From positions 1 through 64,000 of the forward strand of contig DATGMF010000086.1 in assembly GCA_035293765.1 (NCBI GenBank): 64,000 nt of DNA. Direction: 5' to 3'. The position numbers and the translations under genes are program-made. The notes under the pieces were generated by a model, which ran no database searches, was not told the origin of the DNA, and saw only the letters and a list, made by a program, of their open reading frames with translations. Positions 51,220 to 60,242 of this stretch are shown here, in pieces (position 1 is the stretch's first letter; each line of letters opens with the position of its first letter). This DNA is from DASRHT01 sp035293765. GTDB lineage: Bacteria; Chloroflexota; Ktedonobacteria; Ktedonobacterales; Ktedonobacteraceae.

Positions 51220-53334
51220 GTGCCAGCTATGATGAACACCTCCATGAACGCCAGGACTTATCGCTACACGGACATGATGCTGGAGCATGCCTCAGTCGGC
51301 ATCGCCGTGTACGATGCGCGTGATTTACGCTTACTTGAAGCGAACACGCTTTTTATGACGATCCTCAATACGTTCCTCGATTCTCACTGGCAATGCGAGA
51401 GGGTTATCGGGCATCCCCTGACGAGTTGGGCCACGCATATCGATTTCTATGCATTAAGTGTCGTAGAAATATTCTGCACCGTTGCTGAAACAGGCGTCCC
51501 TTACCGGGGCGCTGAACTGGTTGTGACCACGGGCAAGCGCGGTACCACGTACTGGAACTGGTCGGTGAGCCCTGTACGCGACGAGGATGGGCGGGTCACT
51601 CACCTGGTTCAGACGCTCAATGACGTGACAGAACAGGTCCTGGCACGCCGCAAAGCCGAACAGGCTCAGAACGCGCTCAGTCGTACTCATAGCGCGGTCG
51701 AAGCCGAGCGCCGACGCCTGGAAGTGGTTGAAACGGTAGCCAGGAGCGTGCGCGAATACCTGGATACAGAGCACATCGGCAATATCGCCCTCGATGCCAT
51801 TGCAGAGCATTTTCAGGCCGATGGCTCATGCCTGCATATCGCAGACCACGCTCAGCAGGTCCTGCGGCTGGTCTGCGCTCGTCAGCAAGAGGGCGGCGAT
51901 CCAGAGGGGTGGAAGTCGATGGAGTATATCCCCTTCGAAAGGACTATTGCAGGAAAGCAGACATGCCGGCAACGAGAGCCCATTGTGCTGGAAGATCTAC
52001 AGGTGGCGGCGGAGATGGGGCTCTTCAACAAGAAGAATCCGTTAGTCGCGGTTGGCGTGCGCGGCTATGTTTGCGTTCCCCTCTGGTTCGGGGATCGTTT
52101 TGAAGGAACGCTCTGTGCAAACTTCACCAGGCCGATTTGTCCTGATGGGCCAGAGGTGAAAGCGCTGGTCGGCAGCGGAACGCACCTGGCGGCAGCCTTA
52201 GCGCATGCTCGTTTGCACAGTTCCACAGCAAGGGAGCAAACGCGTCTGCTCTCTATCCTCGATCAACTCCCCGAAGGCATCCTGATTGCCGATATTTCCA
52301 ATAGCACCATCACCTACGCCAATCTGGCAGCAGCGAACATTCTTGGACTGTCGCTCGACGAGCTGCTTTCCACTCCCCTGCATCGCCACCCCTGGTCGCA
52401 CGCTTACACCGGGCAATCGATTGATGGCAAGCCCATCCTCCCCTGGAATTTTGCCGTCATTCGCGCTTTAGGGGGAGAAACTATCAAAAGTAAAGAAACC
52501 CTGGTCATCAAACCATGCGGCACCAAGATCGTGACCCTCACATCGAGCGCCCCTCTCTACGCCAACAACGGAGCCATGACCGGAGCCATGATCGTGTTTC
52601 AAGATGTGACCGCGCAGAAGAGCCTTGAGCAGCATAAAAACGACTTCCTCTCCATTGCGAACCATGAACTGCGCACGCCTATCACCATTATCCAGGGATT
52701 TGCCGAAATTCTGCAATTGAAGGCAACTCAAGATCAGCCGCTGGACTCTTTGACCCAGTACGCACTCACCAGCATCACGGAGCAGAGCCAGCACCTTACC
52801 CACTTGATCGAAGAGATGCTTGATATCTCTCGCATCGAACAGGCTCAATTGGTCTTGCGGCGCACCCCCTGCGACCTGCTGAGCATTCTGGCACGCGTCA
52901 TTGATAGCCAGTCGATTACCACGCGTCAGCATCAGTTGCACCTGGTGCTGGATGGTCTACAAACTACCGATACGCTGATAGCCTACGCTGATGAGGAGCG
53001 TATGGTGCAGGTTTTCAATAACCTGATCAGTAATGCCATCAAATATAGCCCGGCGGGAGGCGAGATCGAAATCGGCTTACGGCATATGCCGGAGAGAGCC
53101 ACCGAAGTTTTGATCTGGGTCAAGGATCACGGCATCGGCATCGCGGCTAACGAGATACCTAATATTTTCAAGCGGTTCCACCGCGCCAGCAATCTGGACC
53201 GTTCCCTGAGCGGCTTTGGCATCGGGCTTTACCTGGTCAAAGAGGTCGTAATCCGTCACGGGGGAAGGGTCTGGGTTGAAAGCCAGGAGGGACAGGGCTC
53301 GACCTTCTATGTCATCCTGCCCCTCAACGTCTGA
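51220..53334 (+). CDS. Soluble sensor histidine kinase, PAS-GAF-PAS-HisKA-HATPase
   Basis: A 704-residue two-component kinase without membrane segments. PAS 1 covers about 15-140 (LEHASVGIAVYDARDLRLLE), a coiled coil about 140-175, GAF about 175-335, PAS 2 about 345-470 (LDQLPEGILIADISNSTITY), HisKA about 475-540 with phospho-acceptor His482 in IANHELRTPI, and HATPase about 590-704 with NNLISNAIKYSP, IKDHGIGI-type WVKDHGIGIAANEI and GIGLYLVKEV. No response-regulator gene is adjacent. The nearest receiver-like domain is in the convergent pseudokinase gene. Cytosolic signals such as redox or a small ligand are likely. GTG start assumed. Confidence 0.93.
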   Translation: MPAMMNTSMNARTYRYTDMMLEHASVGIAVYDARDLRLLEANTLFMTILNTFLDSHWQCERVIGHPLTSWATHIDFYALSVVEIFCTVAETGVPYRGAELVVTTGKRGTTYWNWSVSPVRDEDGRVTHLVQTLNDVTEQVLARRKAEQAQNALSRTHSAVEAERRRLEVVETVARSVREYLDTEHIGNIALDAIAEHFQADGSCLHIADHAQQVLRLVCARQQEGGDPEGWKSMEYIPFERTIAGKQTCRQREPIVLEDLQVAAEMGLFNKKNPLVAVGVRGYVCVPLWFGDRFEGTLCANFTRPICPDGPEVKALVGSGTHLAAALAHARLHSSTAREQTRLLSILDQLPEGILIADISNSTITYANLAAANILGLSLDELLSTPLHRHPWSHAYTGQSIDGKPILPWNFAVIRALGGETIKSKETLVIKPCGTKIVTLTSSAPLYANNGAMTGAMIVFQDVTAQKSLEQHKNDFLSIANHELRTPITIIQGFAEILQLKATQDQPLDSLTQYALTSITEQSQHLTHLIEEMLDISRIEQAQLVLRRTPCDLLSILARVIDSQSITTRQHQLHLVLDGLQTTDTLIAYADEERMVQVFNNLISNAIKYSPAGGEIEIGLRHMPERATEVLIWVKDHGIGIAANEIPNIFKRFHRASNLDRSLSGFGIGLYLVKEVVIRHGGRVWVESQEGQGSTFYVILPLNV

Positions 53335-53447
53335 CACTCCCCATAAGGAATCGCGAGCGGGCAGTGAGAATGCCCGCTCGCCTGTCATTTGCCAAAGAAT
53401 GTAAAATCAGCCATTATCATTAGCCTCTTTTTTGATTTACCTCTTGT

Positions 53448-54995
53448 TTATGGGCAATAACGTTGCAGCATATTAGCAAAATCGGCAATAGAAGCGAAAC
53501 GATCTTCTGGCCGCTTTGCCAGGGCGCGCAATAACACATTGTTGACGGCAGGCGAAAGTGCCGGGTTGAACGTGCTGGGGGGCTGCGGCTGCATGTTGAT
53601 ATGCAGACGTTTCATGATATGCTCAGCATTGCCCTGGAATGGCGGGCGGCCAGCCAGCAGTTCATACGCAATAACGGCCAATCCATACTGGTCCGAGGCA
53701 GGAAACGCCTGGCTATGCCACCGCTCGGGAGCCATATAGGGGTACGCCTCATGCGTCCTGGAAAAGAACGTCCCATCTTGAGAGATGGCAAAGTCTGCCA
53801 GCAGCACATGCATATCGCGCATATTTTTGACTTTGTCGCGAATAATAATGTTCGATAGCTTGATATTCTGGTATGTCACCTGGCGATCATGCACATATTG
53901 CAGCGCGTCAGCCAGTTGCGAAATAATATAGCTCACTTCGCGCGGGACAAATGGCTTGCCACCGCCGAACTTATGCAGCCAGTCGGCCAACGAGCCTTCC
54001 TCGTAATACGGCATGGTCTTGTACACAAATGGATTGCCACTCACATAGGATTTTCCGCTGTTCCAGAGGGGGAGAATATGTGCATGATTCAGGGAATGAA
54101 CAAGATCAACCTCTTGTTGGAAAAAGTTTGTTTCATCTAGAGAAGCGTCCAGGACATGATACGGGATAGAATTTGTCTGGAGCGCCTTGAGCGCAATTTG
54201 CTGTTCACGCAGACGATCATAGGTTTGATAGACATTGCTGTGGGCGCTATCGCCGATCTTGGATTGAATGTGGTACCGCCCGAGATTTTGCCCTTCCAGC
54301 GAGATTCTCACCACGTCGCTCTTCTTTTCATCCACTCTCTGCTGATACGCCGGGGGCAAAGCCGTTCTTGAGGTTAAGATCGGGGTGGGGGTCTGAGCAA
54401 TGGAGGTATGGTATATGCCACTGGACGTTGATGGCGAAGGAGATTGAGGCGCAGTGGTATTGAGCCCCCCGGAAGGTGGGAATGGGGTCCTGGGGCCAGA
54501 GGGAGGTGGCACGAAGGTGTTTGGCGCTGGTGATGGCGGCCAGCCACCGACTGATTGCGGCTGCTCGGGGAAAGACATACCAGGGAATTGACGCTCAGGA
54601 GGAGTGGGGGAACGTAGTTTGATCAGGGGAACATCCCAATTATATTTTTGATAGATCTGCTGCAACAGACGCTGTAGGAAGAGGCGATTGGACGTATCCT
54701 CTTGCCCTAAGATTACAGCGAAGGGAATATAGGGGTTGCGCAAAAAATACGTAAAAGCTTCCAGCGCGGTGCCCATTGTCATCGACCGATACCCTGCGCC
54801 CGACAGTAAGTGGGCGAGGAACAACGCCTGTTGTTCCTGAGCATCAATCACTAAAATATTGCGATAATCGGGTGTTTCTCTGCCACTCCCCCTTGCCTGA
54901 TTGAGCACTTGCTGCAATAGTGTCAATAACGCATGCCGCGCGTCCTCAGGTTGATTGAGCGAAAATAGAATATCGTGCGTCTCAATATGCATCAT
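53448..54995 (-). CDS. Receiver-like domain fused to a Ser/Thr pseudokinase
   Basis: A 515-residue protein. Residues about 45-130 form a response-regulator-like alpha/beta domain (ILVIDAQEQQALFLAHLLSG). About 130-230 is a Pro/Ser/Thr-rich linker, and about 240-510 a protein-kinase fold. The kinase keeps the ATP Lys (IALKAL), YMAPERW and DQYGLAVIAYELLAGRPPF, but the Gly loop is IGDSAHSNVY, the HRD motif reads YQN with the catalytic Asp replaced by Asn377 (YQNIKLSNIII), and DFG reads DFA. Catalysis is therefore doubtful; a scaffold or ATP-sensing pseudokinase is more likely. It converges with the histidine kinase gene 110 bases away, suggesting a shared pathway. Confidence 0.88.
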   Translation of the reverse strand: MMHIETHDILFSLNQPEDARHALLTLLQQVLNQARGSGRETPDYRNILVIDAQEQQALFLAHLLSGAGYRSMTMGTALEAFTYFLRNPYIPFAVILGQEDTSNRLFLQRLLQQIYQKYNWDVPLIKLRSPTPPERQFPGMSFPEQPQSVGGWPPSPAPNTFVPPPSGPRTPFPPSGGLNTTAPQSPSPSTSSGIYHTSIAQTPTPILTSRTALPPAYQQRVDEKKSDVVRISLEGQNLGRYHIQSKIGDSAHSNVYQTYDRLREQQIALKALQTNSIPYHVLDASLDETNFFQQEVDLVHSLNHAHILPLWNSGKSYVSGNPFVYKTMPYYEEGSLADWLHKFGGGKPFVPREVSYIISQLADALQYVHDRQVTYQNIKLSNIIIRDKVKNMRDMHVLLADFAISQDGTFFSRTHEAYPYMAPERWHSQAFPASDQYGLAVIAYELLAGRPPFQGNAEHIMKRLHINMQPQPPSTFNPALSPAVNNVLLRALAKRPEDRFASIADFANMLQRYCP

Positions 54996-55232
54996 GCCTC
55001 TTCTCCTCTCACAACGGCTTCTCTGGAAAGGACTGCTTCCCTATAGTGTACAGGTGATCGGCTCTATAGTCGAGTTCTTTCCATTTTTCTACCCACAAGG
55101 GGGATATGGGTCCTCAAAAGAGCATACAACATGATTGCAGAAGCCCGTTCTACTGCTAAAATGCCCCTTACCATAATAGTACATTGTCAATAAGTTATAG
55201 GGATAAATTACACTAGTAGCCGATAATTTGCA

Positions 55233-55261
55233 ACCCTGAACTCCTCAATGGAGTTCAGGGT
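55233..55261 (-). terminator. 12-bp hairpin after the VOC gene
   Basis: Perfect arms at 55233-55244 and 55250-55261 with a 5-base loop begin 10 bases beyond the stop of the VOC gene on the minus strand. No long T-run follows. Nothing else was found in 54996-55232 apart from AT-rich sequence. Confidence 0.55.
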
Positions 55262-55270
55262 GATGAGATG

Positions 55271-55675
55271 TTATTCAAGCGGGGCGGTAAGCTCAAGCTG
55301 GACGCCATCGGGATCGTTGAAGCTCAAAATAGTAATCCCAAAGGGCGGCAGATCAGTGATCTCCCCGTGTACGACCCCTCGTTCCTTGAAAAGAGCTGCG
55401 GCTTTGGTAAGCTCTTCACGGTTGGCGACCGAGAAGCTCAAATGATCTAACCCGACCCGATGAGGGCTAAAGCGATCATTTATAGGGGCAAGGTTAGCAT
55501 CCCAGGGAAGGGTAAGGCCCAGCAAAATATTTCCGTTCGTGAGGACAACTCCCGGCGGGAGTTCAGCCGCAACGTGGAAATTGAGCAAGCCGGTATAGAA
55601 TTCGCGAGAGCGGGCAACATCGGTGACAATTAACCGAATGTGATGGATTCCAGCGGTGGTGATTTTTGCAGACAT
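55271..55675 (-). CDS. VOC-superfamily (glyoxalase/dioxygenase-like) protein
   Basis: A 134-residue single-module VOC protein with paired beta-alpha-beta-beta-beta motifs. The first begins AGIHHIRLIVTDVARSREFY, the second GLDHLSFSVANREELTKAAA, ending FNDPDGVQLELTAP. Candidate metal ligands are His in GIHHIRL, His in GLDHLSF and Glu in QLELTA. Members include glyoxalases, fosfomycin-type resistance proteins and extradiol dioxygenases; the group cannot be fixed. The start at 55675 has AAGGAG upstream; a longer frame does not. Confidence 0.88.
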   Translation of the reverse strand: MSAKITTAGIHHIRLIVTDVARSREFYTGLLNFHVAAELPPGVVLTNGNILLGLTLPWDANLAPINDRFSPHRVGLDHLSFSVANREELTKAAALFKERGVVHGEITDLPPFGITILSFNDPDGVQLELTAPLE

Positions 55676-55953
55676 GGCATCTCCTTCCGTATACTCATTG
55701 CTACCGACGAAATAAGAGGTGTTATCAGTGTATCTCACTCACATACATTACGCTACCTTTTAGGAGGATCGTTACTCTCTCGTACACAAAAATAGGGGTG
55801 TCTACCACAAAGGCCAGAGAGGAGAATAATTAATAATAGCGGTGCGACCTAACCATACGCTAACAAGCGCATGCTACACTATTTTGTGGTAATAGGTACA
55901 GCTACGGCAGGCAAGAAGCGGGCCGTTCAATTTCCAGGAGGTTCATAAGAAGT

Positions 55954-56865
55954 ATGCTGATTGAATCAAATAGCAGCCACGCCTCCTGGTCCTGCCACTC
56001 GCTGAGCGGATGCGGCTTTCTGGACCTGACCAGCGGGGCTGAGCTGGCGCGTCAAATGCGTCAGGATGCACTCATTACACAGGCAATGGGCGGCTTATTT
56101 CCAGAACATCCCGATCTTTCGCAGGTTGGACGCGTGTTGGATATTGCCTGTGGCCCGGGAGAATGGGCCTTAGAGATGGCCTTTACTTACCCTGAAATCG
56201 AGGTTGTGGGCATCGATCCTGACAAGCATATGGTCGCCTACGCCCATGCGCAAGCAAAAGTGCAAGGGCTGCATAATGTCTCTTTCCAGGTAATGGATAT
56301 TGCAAAGCCACTACGGTTTCCCACGAACTCCTTTGATATCGTCAATGCCCATATGATCGCCCCCTACCTCTCCTGTGAGGAATGGGGATGCGTCGTGAAA
56401 GAATTTATGCGGGTCGTCCGGCCCGGAGGAATGCTTCGGTTGACCGAGTGCGATGAGCCAGGCAGAAGCAACAGCCTCGCGTACGAAACCCTCAAGCAGC
56501 TTTATGGACGAGCTTTTTCACGCAATGGGCAGAGCTTCCACCCTTTCCCGGATGGTCCGCATATCTGTATCACCCCCCTGTTGAAGCAATTTGTGTGCGA
56601 GGCTGGCGGCATTCATGCTCGTCAGAAAGTCCACGTCCTCAACTACTCAGCGCAAGAGCGAGCGTTTCTTAGCAACTACGAGAATATCAAGGTACTTTAT
56701 AAACTCGGGCAACCCTTCCTCCTTAAAATGGGCGTAGCAACGCAGGAACAGGTGGATCGGCTCTACGAACAAATGCTGATAGACATGCTCTCGGACGATT
56801 TCTGTGGCCTCTGGTATTTCCTTACCGTATATGCTGAGAAACCGGCATCGCATCCACCGATTTAA
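55954..56865 (+). CDS. SAM-dependent methyltransferase, class I (copy B)
   Basis: A 303-residue paralogue of the gene at 50122. It shares ITQAMGGLFPEHPDLSQVGR, motif I VLDIACGPGEWALEMAFTYP, the acid in VVGIDPDKHMVAYAHA and the C-terminal LGQPFLLKMGVATQEQVDRL with FCGLWYFLTVYAE. AGGAGG lies 12 bases before the ATG, slightly far. Its stop overlaps the convergent stress-protein gene by four bases. Acceptor unknown. The two copies stand on opposite strands about 5 kb apart. Confidence 0.85.
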   Translation: MLIESNSSHASWSCHSLSGCGFLDLTSGAELARQMRQDALITQAMGGLFPEHPDLSQVGRVLDIACGPGEWALEMAFTYPEIEVVGIDPDKHMVAYAHAQAKVQGLHNVSFQVMDIAKPLRFPTNSFDIVNAHMIAPYLSCEEWGCVVKEFMRVVRPGGMLRLTECDEPGRSNSLAYETLKQLYGRAFSRNGQSFHPFPDGPHICITPLLKQFVCEAGGIHARQKVHVLNYSAQERAFLSNYENIKVLYKLGQPFLLKMGVATQEQVDRLYEQMLIDMLSDDFCGLWYFLTVYAEKPASHPPI

Positions 56866-57401
56866 TCAAGCAGGGAAATGATATTATTGGGAATGGGTAG
56901 TGGTACCTTCTTTGTTCCAGGCTCTTGCCGTTGAAAAAGCGTATCCATACAATGCTTGAGCTGCGTCAGAACGGGTCGTGTTTTGTTCGACGGCGGCAGG
57001 TGGATCAGGTAAAGCGGGCAGGCGGCCTGCTCCAAAAGTTGTTGTTTCATCTTGAAGGCGAGTAAAGCTGATGCGTTTTGTTGAGAACAGAGCAAAATCC
57101 CATCGCAGCTCATCTCCTGGACGAACGCATTGATACAACGTACGACGTCGTATGTGACAATCTCAAAGCGTTCTATTGGCACGGTAGCTCGCTTTGCTTT
57201 GTATTGGATCGCTTCCAGGAAGTCATTAGCCTGAGCTACAGCTTCCGGGCGTAGCCCATTCGAGCGTTGTTGCTCTGGAAGGTATATGACTGCCAGAGCA
57301 ATCAGCGTCGCATGACAACTGCTGGCAAACTGTACTGCACACTCCATAGCCTCCATATTGATGCCATCTGTGAATGGCAACAGCACGCGCCTGATCTTCA
57401 T
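56862..57401 (-). CDS. Universal stress protein (UspA)-like
   Basis: A 179-residue protein. The N-terminal beta strand MKIRRVLLPFTDGINMEAME, with its Asp after the first strand, and LALAVIYLP-type packing fit the Usp Rossmann-like fold. CNAFVQEMSCDGILLCSQQN is the usual fourth strand region. The G-x2-G-x9-G(S/T) ATP loop of canonical UspA is not evident, so it may be a non-ATP-binding member. The start at 57401 has AAGGAG; the frame to 57428 does not. Confidence 0.7.
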   Translation of the reverse strand: MKIRRVLLPFTDGINMEAMECAVQFASSCHATLIALAVIYLPEQQRSNGLRPEAVAQANDFLEAIQYKAKRATVPIERFEIVTYDVVRCINAFVQEMSCDGILLCSQQNASALLAFKMKQQLLEQAACPLYLIHLPPSNKTRPVLTQLKHCMDTLFQRQEPGTKKVPLPIPNNIISLLD

Positions 57402-57428
57402 CACCGCTTCTCCTTCCCATGATGCCAA

Positions 57429-57660
57429 AAATTGATCGTTCTGGCAACAAAATATCCATGTTTCACACTCCCTTGCAGTGTATCTCAGGCTTTATCAACG
57501 TACGCTCAGAGAAAAAGAAAACCTCCTCAATGTTTGCTCAAGAGGAACTAACGTAATATTAAATGTAAAAATGGAAATCCACGACTACTCGTCCTGAATA
57601 GCCTGTAAAGAGCTGGCGGCTCAACGAGCACAAGCGATAAGAACGCGCCTGAAGACTCCA
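57429..57660. other. Intergenic stretch between stress-protein and Mo-subunit genes
   Basis: No gene, hairpin or strong promoter was recognised in these 230 AT-rich bases. They should hold the promoter of the universal-stress-like gene and the transcription end of the Mo-subunit gene. Confidence 0.5.
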
Positions 57661-60042
57661 TTAGCCATGTACTAATCTCCAGATTTTCTCCGGTCTGAGC
57701 GGCATATCTATCGTCTTGATGCCAAGAGGGGCGAGCGCATCCAGCACAGCATTCACGACTGCGGGCGGGGCGCCAATACAGCCCGCCTCACCAACGCCTT
57801 TTGCTCCTAATGGATTGTTCGGTGAGGGAGTCTCGATAAAATCGGTGACGAAGCGGGGAAGCTGCCCGGCAAGCGGCAAGGTGTAATCCAGCAGCGTACC
57901 GGTGAGCAACTGCCCATCCTGATCATAGAACATTTCTTCATAGAGGGCCTGGCTGATCCCCTGCGCAAGGCTGCCGTGGATCTGAGCCTCCGCCAGGTAG
58001 TGATTGAGAACGCGTCCACAATCATCCACGGCCACATAGGTCAAAACCTGCACTTCGCCCGTTTCAGTATCGATCTCGACGACGGCGAGATGAGCGCCGG
58101 AAGAGTACGTCGCACCCGGCGAACTAAAATCACGCCACGCTGCCAGCCCTTCGATAGGCGTACCATTAGCGGGATTGGGAGCTTCTCGCTCGATCAGCTC
58201 TGGCTGTTCCTCCACCATACGAGCCAGCTCGCCCAGTTCAAACATACGCGACGGCACGCCCGCGACGACGATTCGACCATCTTCTATGTCGAGATCCGCA
58301 GGTGTGGTCTCCCAGAACTGTGCCGCGAGCCGTAGAGCCTTCGAGCGCACCGCCTCAGCCGCCAGTAAGACAGCAGAGCCAGCCGTCTGTGTGATACGGC
58401 TGCCGAACGTGCCGATACTAAAGCCTGGCAGGGTCGTATCGTTCAGGCGAACCTCCACTCTGGAAGCAGGAATATGCAAGACGGAGGCTACAATCTGGGC
58501 AAAAGCGGTGAAGTGTCCCTGACCGTTATGAGAAACGCCGCTCTGTACAAGAATCGTGCCATCACGCCGGATACGCACCGTCGCAGCTTCATGCAAGGTA
58601 TTTGCTCCGGCAGCGCCACCCCCTGACAGTTCGATAAACGTCGCCAGACCGATCCCTAGCAGCCTGGTGCCAGCCCGGTCACGATACGCGCGTTGTTTCG
58701 CACGCCAGCCTGCGTAATCAGCCAGCTCAAGCACCCGCTCAAAGGCTGCCTGATAATTACCGCTATCGTAGAGAAGCCCTGTGATAGTTGTATGAGGGAA
58801 AGCCTGAGAGGGAATAAAATTGCGGCGGCGCACCTCAGCGGGATCAAGACCCAGCTCATGGGCAATACGGTCCATCGTGCGCTCCAGGATATAAGTAGCT
58901 TCGGGTCGCCCTGCGCCTCGATAGGGAGCCGTCACAGCCTTATTGGTAAATACCCCCACCACCTTGCTCTCCACTGCCTGCACCTGATAGGGGCCGCAGA
59001 GCATTGATGGTACACGGATGGGTACCATAGCGGTAGAGGAGGCGAGAAATGCGCCGAGATCGGCTACAGAGTGTATGCTTAACCCGAGCAGCCTGCCATC
59101 ATTCTGAAAAGCTGCCTCGACTGAGCTGATCTGCCCACGCCCCTGCGATTGAGCCTGCAAGTTCTCGCTACGATCCTCAACCCATTTGACAGGACGCCCC
59201 GTTTTGATTGCCAGCAATGCCGCAATGATCTCTTCCCCCAGCAAGTTATTTTTAGCGCCAAAGGCTCCGCCAACATCGGCATTCTGTACGGTGATGAGGC
59301 TGCGATCAATACCGAGGAACCGCGCTAGCGTGTCACGGAAGCGAAAAACGGACTGGGACGAGACCCAGGCCCGTAGCTCCCCGATTCTATCGTGGGAGCT
59401 GCTTCCATCGTGGGAGCCGCTTGCCGCATCAAATTCGAACAGACAGGCTCGCGGCTCAAGTGAAGCCGGGGCGAGGCGCTGATTAACCACACGCAGGTGA
59501 ACAACCCTGTCTGCATGCTCGAACGCAGCCTGAATGTCTCCCCAGTTTGCCTCCTGCGAAAATGCGATATTGGACTCATCATAAAGCAGCGGCGCCCCAG
59601 GCTCAAGAGCTGCTTCGGGGTCGGTTACTGTCGGCAATACTTCGTAGGTAACATCGACCAGATCGCGAGCATCCAGGGCGATAGGATAGCTTTCGGCTAA
59701 AATTACGGCGACAGGATCTCCCACATAACGCACACGCTCCACGGCTAACGGTCGCCGTTCCGGCCTTCGCAACCCCGGCAATGGCATAATGTCCAGTGTG
59801 GGCAGATCGCTTACCAGTTCCGCGCCGCCGAATGCCGCGATGACTCCTGGCAGCGAACGCGCCGCATCGAGCTGGATACCGCTAATTTTTGCGTGAGCAT
59901 AAGGGCTGCGTACAACTACCATGTGCGCTGCCATTTGCCCTGAAGGAAGTCGTATATCGTCAACATAGTGGCCGCGACCGGTGATGAGCGCATAATCTTC
60001 TCTGCGGCGCTCTGATCCTGCTGTCTGAATGTGTTTACTCAT
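57661..60042 (-). CDS. CoxL-like molybdenum hydroxylase large subunit, orphan
   Basis: A 793-residue xanthine-oxidase-family large subunit closest in layout to form II CoxL. The motif PYRGAGRPEATY replaces the AYXCSFR loop of true CO dehydrogenase. Other Mo-cofactor loops are DVGGAFGAKNNL, HNGQGHFTAF, FGSRITQTAGSAV and GAKGVGEAGCIGAPPAV with the active-site Glu. No 2Fe-2S or FAD subunit gene is adjacent on either side, so its electron-transfer partners must come from elsewhere. A Moco-sulfurase-like gene lies directly upstream on the same strand. The substrate is probably a heterocycle or aldehyde, not CO. A short imperfect tandem repeat near 59380-59420 adds GSHDGSSSHD. Confidence 0.9.
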   Translation of the reverse strand: MSKHIQTAGSERRREDYALITGRGHYVDDIRLPSGQMAAHMVVVRSPYAHAKISGIQLDAARSLPGVIAAFGGAELVSDLPTLDIMPLPGLRRPERRPLAVERVRYVGDPVAVILAESYPIALDARDLVDVTYEVLPTVTDPEAALEPGAPLLYDESNIAFSQEANWGDIQAAFEHADRVVHLRVVNQRLAPASLEPRACLFEFDAASGSHDGSSSHDRIGELRAWVSSQSVFRFRDTLARFLGIDRSLITVQNADVGGAFGAKNNLLGEEIIAALLAIKTGRPVKWVEDRSENLQAQSQGRGQISSVEAAFQNDGRLLGLSIHSVADLGAFLASSTAMVPIRVPSMLCGPYQVQAVESKVVGVFTNKAVTAPYRGAGRPEATYILERTMDRIAHELGLDPAEVRRRNFIPSQAFPHTTITGLLYDSGNYQAAFERVLELADYAGWRAKQRAYRDRAGTRLLGIGLATFIELSGGGAAGANTLHEAATVRIRRDGTILVQSGVSHNGQGHFTAFAQIVASVLHIPASRVEVRLNDTTLPGFSIGTFGSRITQTAGSAVLLAAEAVRSKALRLAAQFWETTPADLDIEDGRIVVAGVPSRMFELGELARMVEEQPELIEREAPNPANGTPIEGLAAWRDFSSPGATYSSGAHLAVVEIDTETGEVQVLTYVAVDDCGRVLNHYLAEAQIHGSLAQGISQALYEEMFYDQDGQLLTGTLLDYTLPLAGQLPRFVTDFIETPSPNNPLGAKGVGEAGCIGAPPAVVNAVLDALAPLGIKTIDMPLRPEKIWRLVHG

Positions 60043-60162
60043 GAGCTATCTGTATCCTTACAGGCAGGGGCAAGCCCTGCCCCTACCATCGATGATCCGA
60101 CCGCTCTGGCTGGCGGGGTGGTCTGTAGGGGCAATCCCTTGCGGTTGCCCTGCGTCCTATTG

Positions 60163-60242
60163 GGTGATCAACAATGCAGACGTGGTGGCAGGGCAGGCGC
60201 AAGGCACAGCCCCTACGGTGATCAACAATGCAGACGTGGTGG
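60163..60242. repeat. 26-bp direct repeat, two copies, within a GC-rich interspersed repeat
   Basis: GGTGATCAACAATGCAGACG plus GTGGTGG occurs at 60163-60188 and again at 60217-60242, period 54. The flanks contain several GGGGCA/TGCCCC inverted blocks (60065-60215). The second copy supplies the last codons and stop of the Moco-sulfurase-like gene. It looks like a dispersed intergenic repeat that expanded or was inserted at a gene end. Confidence 0.8.
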
